The position numbers were made by a program, and so were the translations under genes. DNA of 64,000 nt from Peribolospora baueri (lineage: Eukaryota; Basidiomycota; Peribolosporomycetes; Peribolosporales; Peribolosporaceae): contig JAMDHS010000012.1 in assembly GCA_029717555.1 (NCBI GenBank), positions 248,001-312,000 of the forward strand, in the 5' to 3' direction. The notes beneath the pieces are model-generated. The model searched no databases, was not told where the DNA came from, and saw only the letters and a program-made list of their open reading frames with translations. This document shows, one piece after another, positions 10,848 to 22,800 of the stretch (position 1 is its first letter; every line of letters begins with the position of its first letter).

Positions 10848-11699
10848 GCTCGGCTCTTTTCCTGCAGTCCTTCGTGTGTACATGTCTGTACAGCATATAT
10901 TGGCGAGGCGAGTGGGACGGAGTTGAAAGGACTCGGCGCTCTCGCCTGCATAGCTTGACCCGTCGTCGTCGTCGTCCTCTTCTGCCCAGCTAGCCCTCCC
11001 ACCGATCCTGTCTCGTCTCCACTCTTTCTTGACTCGATGCCAAAACGCATATGTAGCCACCAATTTCTTCCATTCTTGTCATTGGTTCGTTATCTTGGCA
11101 CTCCAGCCTCGTCGGTTCGCCCTCTCCCCATACCACTTTCCTTGTGTTATACGACTCAACTCGATTGCTGCGGAGAGGGACGCGCAACGCTCTCTCGCTC
11201 CCAGCCGCTCCCCACTCTTTCCCGTCGGCTCTTACTTCCTTGGCGCCCTCTCCCTCGGTTCTGTCTCGCCTCTCCTCTCTCTGTCCACCCGCTCTCTTTT
11301 CGTTTCTCCCAGACCAGAATATAGGGTAGAAATGGAAGCCCGTCCAGGCGCCCGTTACGAGGGACGAAGTGTTTGGATTTTGCGGAGCGAGTCAGCGGAA
11401 AGGCGGAGGGATCGCGTGTGCGGCGACTTAAGTTACCTGGCGTTGCGTCTTCCACTCGTGTGTGCAAGTGCGCCGCCGCCCTGCCCTGCCCGAGCTACTT
11501 TACGTATAGCGCAGGGCGGATGTGAGTGCGTCTATCGTTCGTTCGTTCGATGCCATCCATCATCACCCGCTCGACTCTGCTCCCCACGCGCTACCCGTGA
11601 TGGCACTTGCTTGCTTAATCGCTTCCGCTTCGGCGACCGCGACCGCGCGACTCGGAAAGGAGGGAAACGCTGGCCATGTTATATGTGTATGTCGGTGGA

Positions 11700-11737
11700 G
11701 TCGACGTGGGTCGACCGTGGGTCGACCGTGGGTCGAC
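11700..11737 (+). repeat. Four phased GTCGAC palindromes
   Basis: GTCGAC begins at 11700, 11710, 11721 and 11732, separated by GTGG or CGTGG. The unit is about 11 bases (GTCGACCGTGG). Confidence 0.85.
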
Positions 11738-11808
11738 GAAAGCAGCTTAAATTAACTGCACGTGCCTCGTCATGTCCCGCATACCCTCGCCCACGCCTGT
11801 GTTATCCT

Positions 11809-11850
11809 TGTCCATGTCCATGTCCTTGTCCTCGTCCTCGTACTCGTCCA
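11809..11850 (+). repeat. TCC(A/T)TG / TCCTCG hexamer array
   Basis: About seven tandem hexamers (TCCTTG, TCCATG, TCCTCG and relatives) in non-coding DNA. Confidence 0.8.
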
Positions 11851-11951
11851 TATATGCCCGGGTGCCCACATGCGGGCAGCGGGTCGAATGGAAGGCAAGA
11901 AGAACCTTCCATGTCATCAAGCCGCCGCCCGCCCGCCCGCGCTCACTTGTT

Positions 11952-11967
11952 CCCCCCCCCCCCCCCC
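11952..11967 (+). repeat. 16-base poly-C run
   Basis: Uninterrupted run of sixteen C in non-coding DNA; a likely slippage or sequencing-error site. Confidence 0.85.
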
Positions 11968-12779
11968 GACTCGTTCGGTCCTTTCAGCCGCGTCACAATA
12001 CGGTGGCGCGCACGCCGAGGTTACGTCGCGAATATGACCGCGTTCCCCTCCCAGCCGTGACGTGAGGGCCCGACGGATCGTCTCATCTCGCCGCTGAGCC
12101 CACGCCTGGCACGTATTGAACAGACAGAACGGCCATCCCGCCGAGAAATCTAAAAAGACGGCCCTCTTCCATCCATTCGCCGCGCCGCCGTCTCCGAGAC
12201 GCCCCGCTGCCAGACGCTACGCTCAGAAGGATGATGATGCACTGCCATATATGTGAGCAGCACAGAAACCGAGTCCGGAGCCGACGAGGACGACGATTAT
12301 TGCTAGAACGACTCGGCGCGACCATGACTTGGAAGGAAGGGGGTAGAGGAGGGGGGGTTGTTACGACGATTCCATCGATCATTTGTTGAAGACTTCGGCG
12401 GGTCGGGCAGCGCCGAAATGGACGCGTCTTCGAAGACCCACGCAGTAAGACCCGATCGTCTCGGTGGTGACTGGCATGCCGACCGTTCGCTTGCAGAGGG
12501 AGACAAGTCTCCGTTCCTTCGCTACGTCGATGATGCGACCCGGAGTATGGGCGACAATAGGAAAAGCGCAAAGCACCGGCCAGGGCATTTTTTGTGTGTA
12601 TGCGTGTGGATTGTAGCATGCGCGGACTTGATGGCCTCAGCGATTTTGGCTCGCACTGCCACGCCGCACGTACCACTGTGCTGCCTTTCCGTGGCCAGCC
12701 TGCCCACCGTGGCCATCCCTCCGTCGTGTCGGGCGAATGGCATCTATCTGTTGACTGAGTGCCTTTTCGGCACCATCGG

Positions 12780-14502
12780 TCATGAAGCAACGGCAGCAGG
12801 TCGCGAAGGAGTTTCGTCGGGTGGTGACGCATCGGCTGCGCGAGTTGTGGATGACAGACCACGTGTGGTAGAGGAGGGAGCGTCGCGCGAAACGCTCTCC
12901 CCCGGTGATATCCTTCCAGGCGTCGACATGGCGGGACGAAGACTGGGAGAACTTCGTGCCGCCATCGCCGATGGCGAAGAGGCATTGACCGCGGCTGCAT
13001 GAACCGGCGCTGGCGTCGCGGCTGGCGCGGACTGTGGGGTAGATAGCTCTCCTTCCATCCTTTCCAGTGCTTCAACGGCCTCTGTAAGGATGAGAGATCG
13101 AGGGGGCTCAAGAAACAATCAGCAAAGCACGATCATAGGCGCGCCCTGTCTCCCCCCCGCTTGAATAACAAAAGACATAAGCAACCTACCCTCGACCTCA
13201 TCCCTGTCGCATTCGAATACTTCCAACCAATTCCTCTCTTTCTTTTCCTCTTCTTTGATCGCCCGCTTCCTCTTGCCCAGGAAGGGTCGCTTGGGCGGAG
13301 CACGAAGCTTGTCAGGAGACACTTCGTCCACCGAGCAGACCTTGGCAAACGCAGCTGCTGCGAGGACGTTGCGGTCGTAGCAGATGCTGATAGGGTGTCG
13401 AAGACTGGAGCGGTCGGGAGGGGGCTAATGCTCAGCGAGCGAGCTTGCCAGCTTGTCGTGCTCTCCACAGGTCACTCACGCGTCCGTCAACAAGGCCCAA
13501 GCCCTGGCGAGAGTCTTATCTGGCGCTCGGAGCTGCTTTCCAGCGTCGACGACGACCTCGTGTGGATGGAGGACGGTGAGATCGAAGCAGATCGTATCGA
13601 GCAGGACCTCTTCCAGATGTCGGACCAAATTGGCCCATTTCTCGTGCTCCTATCGCCGGACAGATGAATGGATGGTAGAGAACACGCACGGCACGCAATT
13701 GCTTTCAGCATTGCTCGCCAACCCACACCCATAAAAGCCGTGGATGGCCCAGTCGGCGCCAAGGTAACCGAAGAAGACTGACATACCTTCGAATTCCGGT
13801 CCATCTTTAGATTCTCGTTCTTGCTGAAGAACTTGATGGCGTTGTGGATGATGTGTTCGAGACGGATACTGCTCTCCTCCACTTTTGCGGCGAGCACGAG
13901 GGCGGTCACTGCCACCTCCTGCGGACGGGGAACGAGTTGACATAATTGCACGAGGAGGATGTAACGTTTTGAGTGTAAAGACGCTTGGGAACGTCGTGAT
14001 ACTGCCGGCAAACGCGAGCGGAGAGAGCACTCACGTATCGGACAAACTTCTTGAACGATTTCCGCATGTAAAAACGGTGGAAATAGATCGCAGCTGTGAA
14101 GAGGACGTGTTGACCTCTACCCAACCCAGCAAGGGGACAAAAAATAGTGGCAAAGGTGAAAACCAAGTGGGTTCAGACGGGATGGCACCGACGACCGTCG
14201 TTCCATGTCGCACCGTGACCCTAGGCAGATTCGCATCCCTAACCGCCCCAGGATGTTGAGCTCCACTCCACCGCCCCTTCTCTTCCGTCAGAGAAAGCCT
14301 AAGAGGGTTGTCCCTAAGAACGACATGCTCACAGTTTGAAATCCTTCGCCAGCCGATGGCCGACCTCGTAGATCGTCTTGACGCCCGAGTGTCGCATCGC
14401 CTTCTCGTCCTGGACGGACATGCCGTCGGAAACCACCGATGGCGTGTCGAGGAGGTCTTCCTCGGCGAAGAGCCATTGCGCGTTTGGGTCGTCGAAGGAC
14501 AT
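12780..14502 (-). CDS. Cyclin K/T-type cyclin (Pch1-like, P-TEFb partner)
   Basis: Predicted regulatory subunit of a transcription-elongation CDK (Cdk9/12 class) that phosphorylates the RNA polymerase II tail. Minus-strand exons 14502-14333, 14116-14035, 13918-13787, 13649-13480, 13404-13190 and 13081-12780 join in frame to 356 residues. The cyclin box contains YEVGHRLAKDFKL, GQHVLFTAAIYFHRFYMRKS, EVAVTALVLAAKVEESS and a second repeat with DTICFDLTVLHPHE and YDRNVLAAAAFAKVC. 'AAIYFHRFYMR.SF..F.RY' and 'LAAKVEE' are hallmarks of the cyclin C/K/L/T branch. The C-terminus has a basic LGKRKRAIKEEEKKERNW patch and a Ser/Ala/Pro-rich tail. Residues after DRDEVE come from the last exon through a phase-1 junction. 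The gene could instead be an L-type cyclin, but the arrangement is closest to S. pombe Pch1. The 3' acceptor of exon 5 (TCCAG at 13405) is the least certain junction. Confidence 0.8.
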
Positions 14503-14870
14503 GGTGAAGAGAGACGAGCGCTTGCTCTCTTCGACCGCTGTCTCCTTCCTTCGTGATGGCACGGATGGTAATTAGTCCCACGCGTCGCTTCCTTCCCTTT
14601 GATCGTGACCATACAGCCCAGTCGCCGCAGTCGTTCATATTGCGCACTCAGAATACTACTCTTTAGAGAACATAATCGACTTGGTTGCAGTTCGCGTACG
14701 ACGTCCGCAACAGGAAGGACGACAAAGGCTGCTTCATATGCGCATGTCCATACCTGCTGGTGCTAGAGGCCTCTCCGCCTCGTGTCATCCATCCACAATC
14801 GCCGTTGAGGAAGCTTTGGGCAAGGAAAACGAGAGCGATGGCGCACCGACCGACGCTGCGATCGAAAATA
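14503..14870. other. Intergenic region between cyclin and F-box genes
   Basis: About 370 bases between two minus-strand genes: the cyclin promoter and leader plus the F-box 3' UTR. No gene or repeat seen. Confidence 0.6.
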
Positions 14871-16867
14871 TCAAGCGACGAAGACCACGACCCTCTCCTT
14901 GCTCTCCTCATCCGCCTTGCTCCTTGTTGTATCCTTTTCCCCTTTCTGCCAGACATCTCCCGCATAGCCTGTCTCCTTGTCCTTTGGCGTGGAAGCGCCG
15001 TGCGGATGGACCTCACCAACGGCCGGCAATCGGCCCCGGTATGATTCTTCGTTGCCCTGATGCGCGATCAGCGGGTCCTTGAGGTGCGGGCACGCAGAAG
15101 TGGATGCGGTGGCATCGGATAAGGAAGAAGGACGCGTGTGAGAACGCTCCTGATCCTCCGAGTTTGACGAATCAGGGTGCGTGAAGAAGACGTGAGGTTG
15201 GACAGGAGTGGACGTGAGGAAATGCGAAGGGGCCAGCGTGGACGAGGTAGACGTCGGTGAGGCTATATCGCCAGCTCCGCTCCTCGGCGACCCTGGTAAA
15301 GTCGGAGACAAAAACGATGCTCTCCGCCAGACCAATTGGCCCAGGTCTTCTTCGAGCCGCGCTCGTCGGCGTTGGGGGCAGTCAGAGATCCATAGACCCG
15401 ATTGCCGTTCCGCGCCACGCCGTAGGGCCGCCTCGAGCCGTCTGCCACCGCCCAAACTGCGTCCACCCGCTCCTTTCCACAAAGTTGTTCGCAAGGGATC
15501 GTTATTCCAACCCTCTCTCCACTTGCGCTCCTCGTCGGACCCATTCTCTCCGTCTTCTTCATCCACCTTGGATCCGAATCGCAAACTTTTTCCGAGCCAG
15601 CGATCCTCAAGCAAGGAGCGCAAAACCTGCGCGTCCAAGTTTTTGTTCCAGCTTCCCGCGAGCTCGATGTGAGAGAGACGGGCGAGATGAGACGGTGTGA
15701 GAGAGAGAATGGTGGAGGCGAAGGTCGAGTTGAAGCAGAAGTTGGTCAGAGAGAGAGAGCGTAGGCGGGTCCAGCGAGACTGGATGTTGCAATGCAGAGC
15801 ATGTAGGAAGAAAACGCCAATCAATACCGTTGGGTCCGGTCGGTACCGTGACAAGGCTTGAAGGCGAGCCGACGTACCAGAAATCGAATGAAAAGGTGAC
15901 CCGGCTCGAAATGCCAACACGGTTGGGTAACCCATTCAAAAGAGGAAGGGTTGAGAGACGAGAGGAACTCGAGTGCCAATGGGAGGTCACCTGGTATTGA
16001 TGAGAGGGAAAAGAAAACAAAATAATTGTGCGAGGTGAGCGTCCGAACTCGCGATGCGCTCTGCGCGTGTTGCCATGTGATATGCAGAACTGCAGCGCAG
16101 GGACATCAGGTCACCCACGACGTCGAGCTCGCGCAAAGTCCCAACATCGTTCATAACGCACTGTACGAGCCCCCATCTAGACGTCAAATCTGCCTTATCT
16201 ATTGAGACAAAGGAAGCCTCTCACCTGAAGGCTTCGCACTATCTCTTTCATTCGTCCCTGTACTTGTCCGTTCGCCCATTGCGTCGGGCCTCTCAGACAG
16301 GCCCGACTCGGTCTTCCTCCTCGAGAGAAATAGGAGACAAGAACCCATCCTCGCCCGCAGGGGACTTTTCCCACCAACGGGCTTTTTCGAGACCATACAT
16401 CAACTCACTGGCAGGGAAGCGCACGGCCAGCCTGTCCACCCTCGGGCATCTCTTAGCAACGGCAATGGTGGTGGGCCAGTGCACCTTGGATGGATAGATG
16501 CTCAACTTTCGCACGTGGTGGCCTAGCTCGGGGGAAGCGTCGAGCGTGCGCGCAAAGAGAGCGAGGGCGAGTTTAGACGAGAGGGAGATGGACGAGTAGA
16601 GTGGTGCGAGCGCAAGCGCGCGGAAGCGGTGAGAGACTACGAGGAGGAAGGGAGAACCGAGAGTGACCGCAGGTCAGTGTCAGGCTTTGGGCGGCTCTCC
16701 GTGGACGGCCGCGCTCAGTCCACCGCGTTTGTGATGGTAACACCGATGCGGACCACGTCCCGAGCACGCTCACCCAGCACGACGGCGAACCCGTCCCCAT
16801 TTAGGACCGCGTATGCGAGTATCTCTGTTAGTACCTCGGGAGGGATATCATCAATGGCGACCGCCAT
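14871..16867 (-). CDS. F-box / leucine-rich-repeat-like protein
   Basis: Predicted substrate receptor of an SCF ubiquitin ligase; the target is unknown. Minus-strand exons 16867-16774, 16636-16308, 16257-16225, 16160-16115, 15990-15878 and 15779-14871 give 507 residues. The N-terminus reads MAVAIDDIPPEVLTEILAYA, a recognisable F-box start, followed by VSHRFRALALAPLYSSISLS, the second half of the motif. Repeats of leucine-rich type follow: [40 protein letters not shown] and HLARLSHIELAGSW. The last about 200 residues are Ser/Arg/Glu-rich and look disordered. The 33-nt exon 3 rests on an intron beginning GTCGGG; the 46-nt exon 4 was chosen because it restores the LRR phrase. No paralog-specific name can be given. 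It shares a 456-base divergent promoter with PPG1. Confidence 0.7.
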
Positions 16868-17323
16868 GTCAGCAGGAAGAGATGGACCAAAGTCAAGTCA
16901 AGGGAGGCATCGACGCCGTGGCAGATGGCAAATGGCAAATGGTCGTTGCCTGTCGGTGTGAGTCGGGTGACGCTTCCTCCGCTCGCTCATCTCCGCGTGA
17001 TCGGCACCAGATAACGAGTCGGACGAGCTGCGCGGCTTAAACGCCGTTTATCGCCGTAGGGCTTTGCCCGCTGCGGCCGCCTGTTCGCGGTGACCAGCAA
17101 GCGTCGTCTTGCTCGTCTTCCCAAAGGTGGAGGTCGCCTATGGCTAGAGTTGGCGACACCAACTCGTCCCGGAGACCCGGCTTTCACTCTCGTCGCTGCC
17201 TTACCCCTACCGGCACTCTCTACTTCCATCTTAGGGGAATCTCTCGCTTCGGATTCCCGGGCGCCCTTTACGACACGCCAACGAACGGACGGTGGACGAA
17301 GGACGAGACGACGAGGGACGAGG
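16868..17323. promoter_or_regulatory. Divergent promoter of F-box gene and PPG1
   Basis: 456 bases between opposite start codons, so both promoters and leaders must lie here or overlap the genes. No repeat or consensus TATA box seen. Confidence 0.45.
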
Positions 17324-19236
17324 ATGGGCTTCGATCTGGATGCGTGCATCGCCACCCTGTTGCGCAAGCAGGTGAGCATGAGCGAGGTCACGGAGAGCGA
17401 GAGGGCCGTTGCTTTGATGGTTGTGGACGATTGGATGAATCTGTCCGCGCTCCTGCTTGCGGTTCTGTGACCCGAGGAATGGAGAAGGCTGACGCAGCAT
17501 TTCCATCACTTCTGACGCGTCTTCGCTTTGACAACCGTCACAAAGCTGCTTGGCGAACCGCTGTTGAAGGAGATCTGTGAAAAAACTAAAGAGTTACTGA
17601 TGCGGGAAAGCAACGTCGTCCACATCTCCGCCCCCGTCACCGTCGTTGGGGACATTCACGGGTAAGTGGGGCACGCTCTGCGACGTCGGTCCTTTCGTGC
17701 CTTATTCTTCCTACCAGGCCATTGGCGCCCTCATGAGCTCTAATGGCCGATTCTCCTTTTTCTTCAGCCAATTCTACGACTTGATCGAGATCTTTCGAAT
17801 AGGCGGCTATTCTCCGCATACCAACTATCTCTTCCTCGGTGAGCATCGTCTGCTCTTTGCCAACATCGGGTGATGGATGTACTTATCCACTGACCACCTA
17901 TCCTTCTGTTATCTTTCTTATCGATGTACGTCTTTCGTACCCCCCGTAGGCGACTACGTTGACCGAGGGCTGTTTAGCGTAGAGACGATCTCCCTTCTCA
18001 CATGCCTCAAGCTGCGATACCCAGACCGAGTACAGCTCATCCGGGGCAATCACGAGAGTCGGGCTGTCACGCAGGTCAGTCCAGTAAATTCAATCCAGAT
18101 CAGTGCAGTCTCATTTGCCGATCCTACCGCCCTGGTCCACGTAGCCACCGTAGTATCGGATCACACTCATTGAAACCTGCTTGCCTTTTTTGCCATACTT
18201 TTCATCCTATACGTTTGGTTTGACAGACATACGGTTTCTATACGGAGTGCTTGCGCAAATATGGCTCGGCGAACGTGTGGACCTACTTCACGGATATGTT
18301 TGATTTCCTCACCCTCAGTGTCGTTATCGATGACCGAATATTCTGCGTACACGGAGGTGCGTTTAGGTTGCGTGTCACTCATTCGTCTCGTCTGGACGAG
18401 GATTTGGTCGAGATGGGCTATTGTCTGTTTGCTTATCCTCTCGCATCGTGTTTGGTGCTTGATTTTCCCGCATCTTACAGGTCTTTCTCCGTCAGTACAT
18501 TGCATCGACCAAATTAAAATCATTGACCGATTTCGAGGTGAGCCCTGCGCAGCCTATCGTTGAAAGCTAGGTCTTTGCACCCCACTCTTAATTGTGCTCT
18601 TGCCAACGATCTCATTGTTACTCTGCCCGTCCGCTACAGAAATTCCGCACGAGGGTCCGATGGCGGATTTGGTATGGTCCGATCCGGATCCAGACAAGGA
18701 GGAATTTGCAATATCGCCACGGTGAGCCCTTGCTGCCCTTGATAGCAGTGCGGAGATACGAGCTCATTATAAGTAATATCCACTCTCTCTGACCACTCTT
18801 TGCTGGACGACGATAACAGAGGCGCCGGCTACACCTTCGGCGCGCAAGTAGTCCAGCACTTCCTCCAGATGAACAACATGAATCACATTCTCCGCGCTCA
18901 TCAACTTTGCATGGAGGGCTTTTCTGTGCTCTACGATGATAAGCTCTCCACCGTCTGGTCCGCACCCAACTACTGCTATCGGTGCGGCAATTTGGCGAGC
19001 ATTTTGGAAGTGGGGCCAGGTGGCACCAAGCACTTTAACGTGTTCGAAGCGGCGCCTGAGAATGAGAGAGATGGACCAGCGCAGGCGTCGCAGGCAAAGG
19101 TGAGCACGCGGTCATTTTTGGCTACGCTACCCTACGACACCGGCTGGCTCTCGATGGGGTCTGCTCACCCCTCTTGTCCTTCCGTTGTGTGCTCGTCGAC
19201 CTCGCTCAGCATGACACGGTCGACTACTTCTTGTGA
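17324..19236 (+). CDS. PPG1: PP2A-like Ser/Thr phosphatase catalytic subunit Ppg1
   Basis: Metal-dependent phosphatase of the PP2A group; Ppg1 is the catalytic subunit of the fungal STRIPAK-like (Far) complex. Nine exons: 17324-17371, 17546-17661, 17768-17838, 17950-18074, 18227-18356, 18481-18537, 18640-18721, 18820-19099 and 19210-19236; 311 residues. Metal and catalytic motifs are intact: GDIHG (51-55), GDYVDRG (79-85), RGNHE (110-114), HGG, and later RAHQL and [41 protein letters not shown] and [16 protein letters not shown] match Ppg1 more closely than PP2A or Sit4. The final 27-nt exon supplies HDTVDYFL, the PP2A-type C-terminus whose terminal Leu is carboxymethylated in the family. All eight introns carry GT-AG ends with consistent phases. 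The start is the ATG opening [16 protein letters not shown]. Confidence 0.93.
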
Positions 19237-19852
19237 CCTTCGACACTTCCCATTTTCGTACAGCCCCCGCTTTCGTATCATTACGCACAAAACATCTGTC
19301 GCTTGCACATGCTCCTCTCTCTCCTCGGGAACCTTGTCTTTCTCGTCTTTCCGGTTCTTCGTCTCCGTGCCTTCATGACTCCACCTCACGAGTAGTCGTG
19401 TCTGTCGCCTTTTTCCTCGCCCTCTTTCTCGTCGAGATAGATACCCGTTGGCGCTCCTTTCGTGCTTGCCCAACCCTACCGTGTATTCGCAAAACCAAGC
19501 GTCGTCATCGTCCACCCACTCGTGTCCTTTGTCTCGTGTCCCGGGGCGGAATGAAGCAATGCAGCTATTGTACCCGCATGGGCGTTTTGAAGTCAATCGG
19601 ATACGCGCATACGGAGAAATTGGTCGGCAAGCACGCTCCCACGTGTTCAGACGCGTCGCGATCACGTGACGTTATGATGCGGAAGAGGTAGCATCGCTCA
19701 CTGTGTTGCAGTAAGTCAAGAGAGACAACGCACAGCTCTCACACTTCCACATATCAAGGTCATCTCCACATTCTTTAGGAGGCAACAAGGCAAGGCAAGG
19801 GAGAAGGCGTAAAGAAGGAAGGACGGGAAGGAAACGCCTATCGCGGACGGTC
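19237..19852. other. Intergenic region between PPG1 and the HMMR-like gene
   Basis: About 600 bases: PPG1 3' UTR and the promoter/leader of the next gene. It contains the CACGTGAC element at 19663. No coding signal found. Confidence 0.55.
19663..19670. promoter_or_regulatory. CACGTGAC E-box upstream of the HMMR-like gene
   Basis: Part of TCACGTGAC, 183 bases before the ATG at 19853. Same octamer as at 750 and 51627. Function is inferred only. Confidence 0.35.
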
Positions 19853-22800
19853 ATGTTCTCCAAGGCGCAGCGCTTCGCCGAAAAGGGTGAGTTTTGCTCT
19901 CCTGACCTCCCCTTGCGCATCATCATCCGCTTCTTTTTTTAATTTTATAAACGAGCCGGAGCTCTTTAAGTTTGCTGATTCTGCCTTAACGTCTGCTTTT
20001 CCTTTGCTCTCCTTAAGGCCCAGATGACCTACCTGGGCCAGGAGCGTACAACCCTCAGAGTCCCACGATGAGCTTGGCATATAAGAAAGGCGCGATTTAC
20101 GAGAAGGCGGACCGGTTTAAAGAGAAAGGCGTTGACGGCGGGGATGGCTGGGTTATGTCCGGTGAGCTTCTGGGTTTTCTGGCGGCGTTTGCGTCTGCGA
20201 TCAGGGGACCCAGGCGTGGACGACCAGCTCACAACGTATCCGCCATCTATTTTGCCCGTCCTCGCCCATGCAGAATCTGGCTTTGATCCTCGCGCATCAA
20301 CGTCTGGGCCTTCCAATTCCACCGCAACTGCCGTTGCTGCGAAGCTCAAGCAGGCACAGGTGGGTTTACGGAATTGGGAAAGTGACCCAAAGCCTTATAG
20401 CTGATCTCTCTACCTGTTTATCTTTGTGGTCCCGCCCGGATGCGCGACTGGCTCAGGCACGTCTAGAAGAGAAACTGGCGAAAGCGGACACTCGAGTGCA
20501 AGAGCTGACGAGCGAGAAGGGCGCGCTTCAGATCGAGCTGACGAATGTGCAGACTGAGTGTCGTGAGTTTCTCCTTCTGTTTCTCACTTTCGGCTTTGTT
20601 TCGCTCTCCACATCCACTTCATCGCTCACCTGCCAGGGTTTTATGGGCGGTTCGCTCATTTTGCCACTGACACCATGTGACTTCGGTTTTGGGGCTGGCG
20701 GATGACAGGACTTGCGCTGCAGAGGGAGGCCAAACTCAAGACTTCGGTATGTACAAGTCTTAGTCCACGTCCAGCGGCGCTGATTAGAGAGGGTTACAGC
20801 GTGACATTGATGTAACGCGTCTGTCTTGTATTCGCTACCCCATACCACCTTTAGCTTGAAAAGTCTAGCGCCTCCAAGGAGAAATCCAAGCTGGTCTCTC
20901 TGCAGGCCAAGGTAGATGAGCTGTCGGAGTTGCATGAGAGTTCTAAGCGCAAGCGCCAAGTGGAGATTTCTGACCTTCAGGAACAAGTCCGAAGACGCCG
21001 GTTGGAGACGACGGAGGTCACGGAGCGGTACGAGGGGCTTCTCAAAGAGGCTCGTGGGCGAAGCGAGGAAGGCGCGAAGAAGGCGGATGAGCTCAAGAAG
21101 GCGCTCGCTCACGCGGAGAAGGAGCTTAGGGATTCGAGGGAGCGGATGAAGAACCTTGAGAAAGCGCGGGAAAAGGACCTGGTTGAGGAGAAGAAGGAGG
21201 TGGAAAGGCTTAAGATGCAGCTGGCGGAGGCGCAGGAGAAGCAGCGAAAGCGACTCGCTTCGATGGAGGACGAGAGAAGCAAGTCGGAAAAGGCGAACAG
21301 AGAGGAGCGCGATCGGTTGCGTGCTCAGCTTGACGATGCCCAGCGCGAGCTGCGTCGAGGCAGGGACACGGCCGATGGCAAGACGCGCGCTTTGGCTGAC
21401 GCAGAGACCAAGCTCAAGGCGGCGCAGACACGAACGAAGGACCTAGAGCGACGAGTGGAGGAAGGAGAGCGCAACCTTGCTGCGCGAACAAAAGACTGGG
21501 ACAACCGTGGCAGACAGCTCAAGCTCGAGGTCGAGTCGGCCAAGGCGGAAGCGCGAGAGATAGCCTCTCACCTCGAAGCCTGCGAACGACGGCTACGCGA
21601 GCGGGACGCTCTTGGCGACGAGCGGGCAAGGTCTCTAGAAGAAGAGGTGCAGCGTTTGCGCGACGTCATGCAAGATATGGCCGACGCCGCCGGAGCGGCA
21701 GCTTCGGGCTCCGTACCGAAGCAGCAGGCATTGCATCTCGAAGAGCAGCTCCTCTCAGGTCGGCTACGTCTGCAGGACAGGCAACGCTGCCTGCGCGAGC
21801 GGGAGGACCAGATCGTTCAGCTGACCGACCTCGTGCGACAGGTGCGGGCCGAGCGGGACGAACTGAGGGCCTTGCTCGATGGTGCGCAAGCGTCTGTGAA
21901 AGAGCTGCTCGAGGACCGAAAGAAGTTACGGTTCGATGTCGAGGAGGCGGCAGAGGAAGCTCGGCGGCTACGAGAGACGCAGACGGACGAAGCGAAGACG
22001 GCAGCGGATCAGCGAGAGGAGAGGGAGGTACTTTCTGCCCACGCTCGCATCGCATCTGAAGCGGAGCGGGCGCGCGTCTCGGACCTTCAATCCACCGTCT
22101 CCTCCCTTTCCGCCCTGGTGGCAACTTCGAAGACCGAAGCTTGCACGTCCGCGAACCGCGTGCGTTCGCTCGAGACGGACCTCTCAAAAGCACACGAGGA
22201 GCTGGTCGAGTCTCGGAAGGTGGCGGCGTCGCTCACCGAGGAGTTGAGGGAGAAGGAGCAGGAGGCGGAGAATTTGAGACAGAAATGGGCGGCGGAGGGC
22301 AGAGAGAAGCTCAAAGCGGAGCTTGGGAAAAAGGAAGAGGCGCTCACTGTGGAGAGAGAGAACTGTCGGAGGATCGGTACCAGTCTCGCTAATGCCAAGG
22401 CGGCCGAGGCAGGCCTTCGAGACGAGATTGTCAAGTGAGTGGGAATGGTTTGCTCATGCCAGGTAGCCTCATCGGCCACTCGGGTGACGACCGGCTTGCT
22501 GATGCCCCGTTGCGCTCCGGGCGCTCATCGATCTTCTCTCAGTCTCCAGACGGCCCTCTCAGAAGCGCAACACTTCCAAGAAGCGTACCACAGCCTCGCG
22601 GACCGGATCTCATTGCTCATCAAGCGCAACGCCCTCGCAGAGGAGGAATCCAGGCAGCTCAGCGAGCTCAACGCCGAGCTGGTCGGACACGCTAATCCCT
22701 ATCAGAGGATCAGGGTGGTGGATAACATTCGTAGAGAGTTGGATGACACAAAAAAGGTGAATGAGCAGAGCCAGTGGGAGACGAGGCAGTAACTTGGCAC

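Larger units (their letters stand above)
10848..12779. other. Intergenic region between OAT and the cyclin gene
   Basis: About 1.9 kb between two convergent genes. It has the OAT 3' UTR, GTCGAC and TCCNTG tandem repeats and a 16-C run. Open frames include 343 codons on the plus strand (11029-12060), but they read as low-complexity Ser/Pro/Arg/Cys sequence. Minus-strand frames at 12379-12743 and 12083-12300 contain protein-like phrases (for example KERRLVSLCKRTVGMPVTTE), but I could not join them into a model or assign a family. Confidence 0.5.

Noticed and set aside
11029-12060. 343-codon plus-strand open frame after OAT
   Set aside because: Composition-driven: Cys/Pro/Arg/Ser runs follow the TCC hexamer and poly-C repeats, and no motif or splice context supports it.
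12358-13002. 214-codon plus-strand frame antisense to the cyclin gene
   Set aside because: Its second half is the complement of the cyclin C-terminal exon. The unique first half has no recognisable feature.
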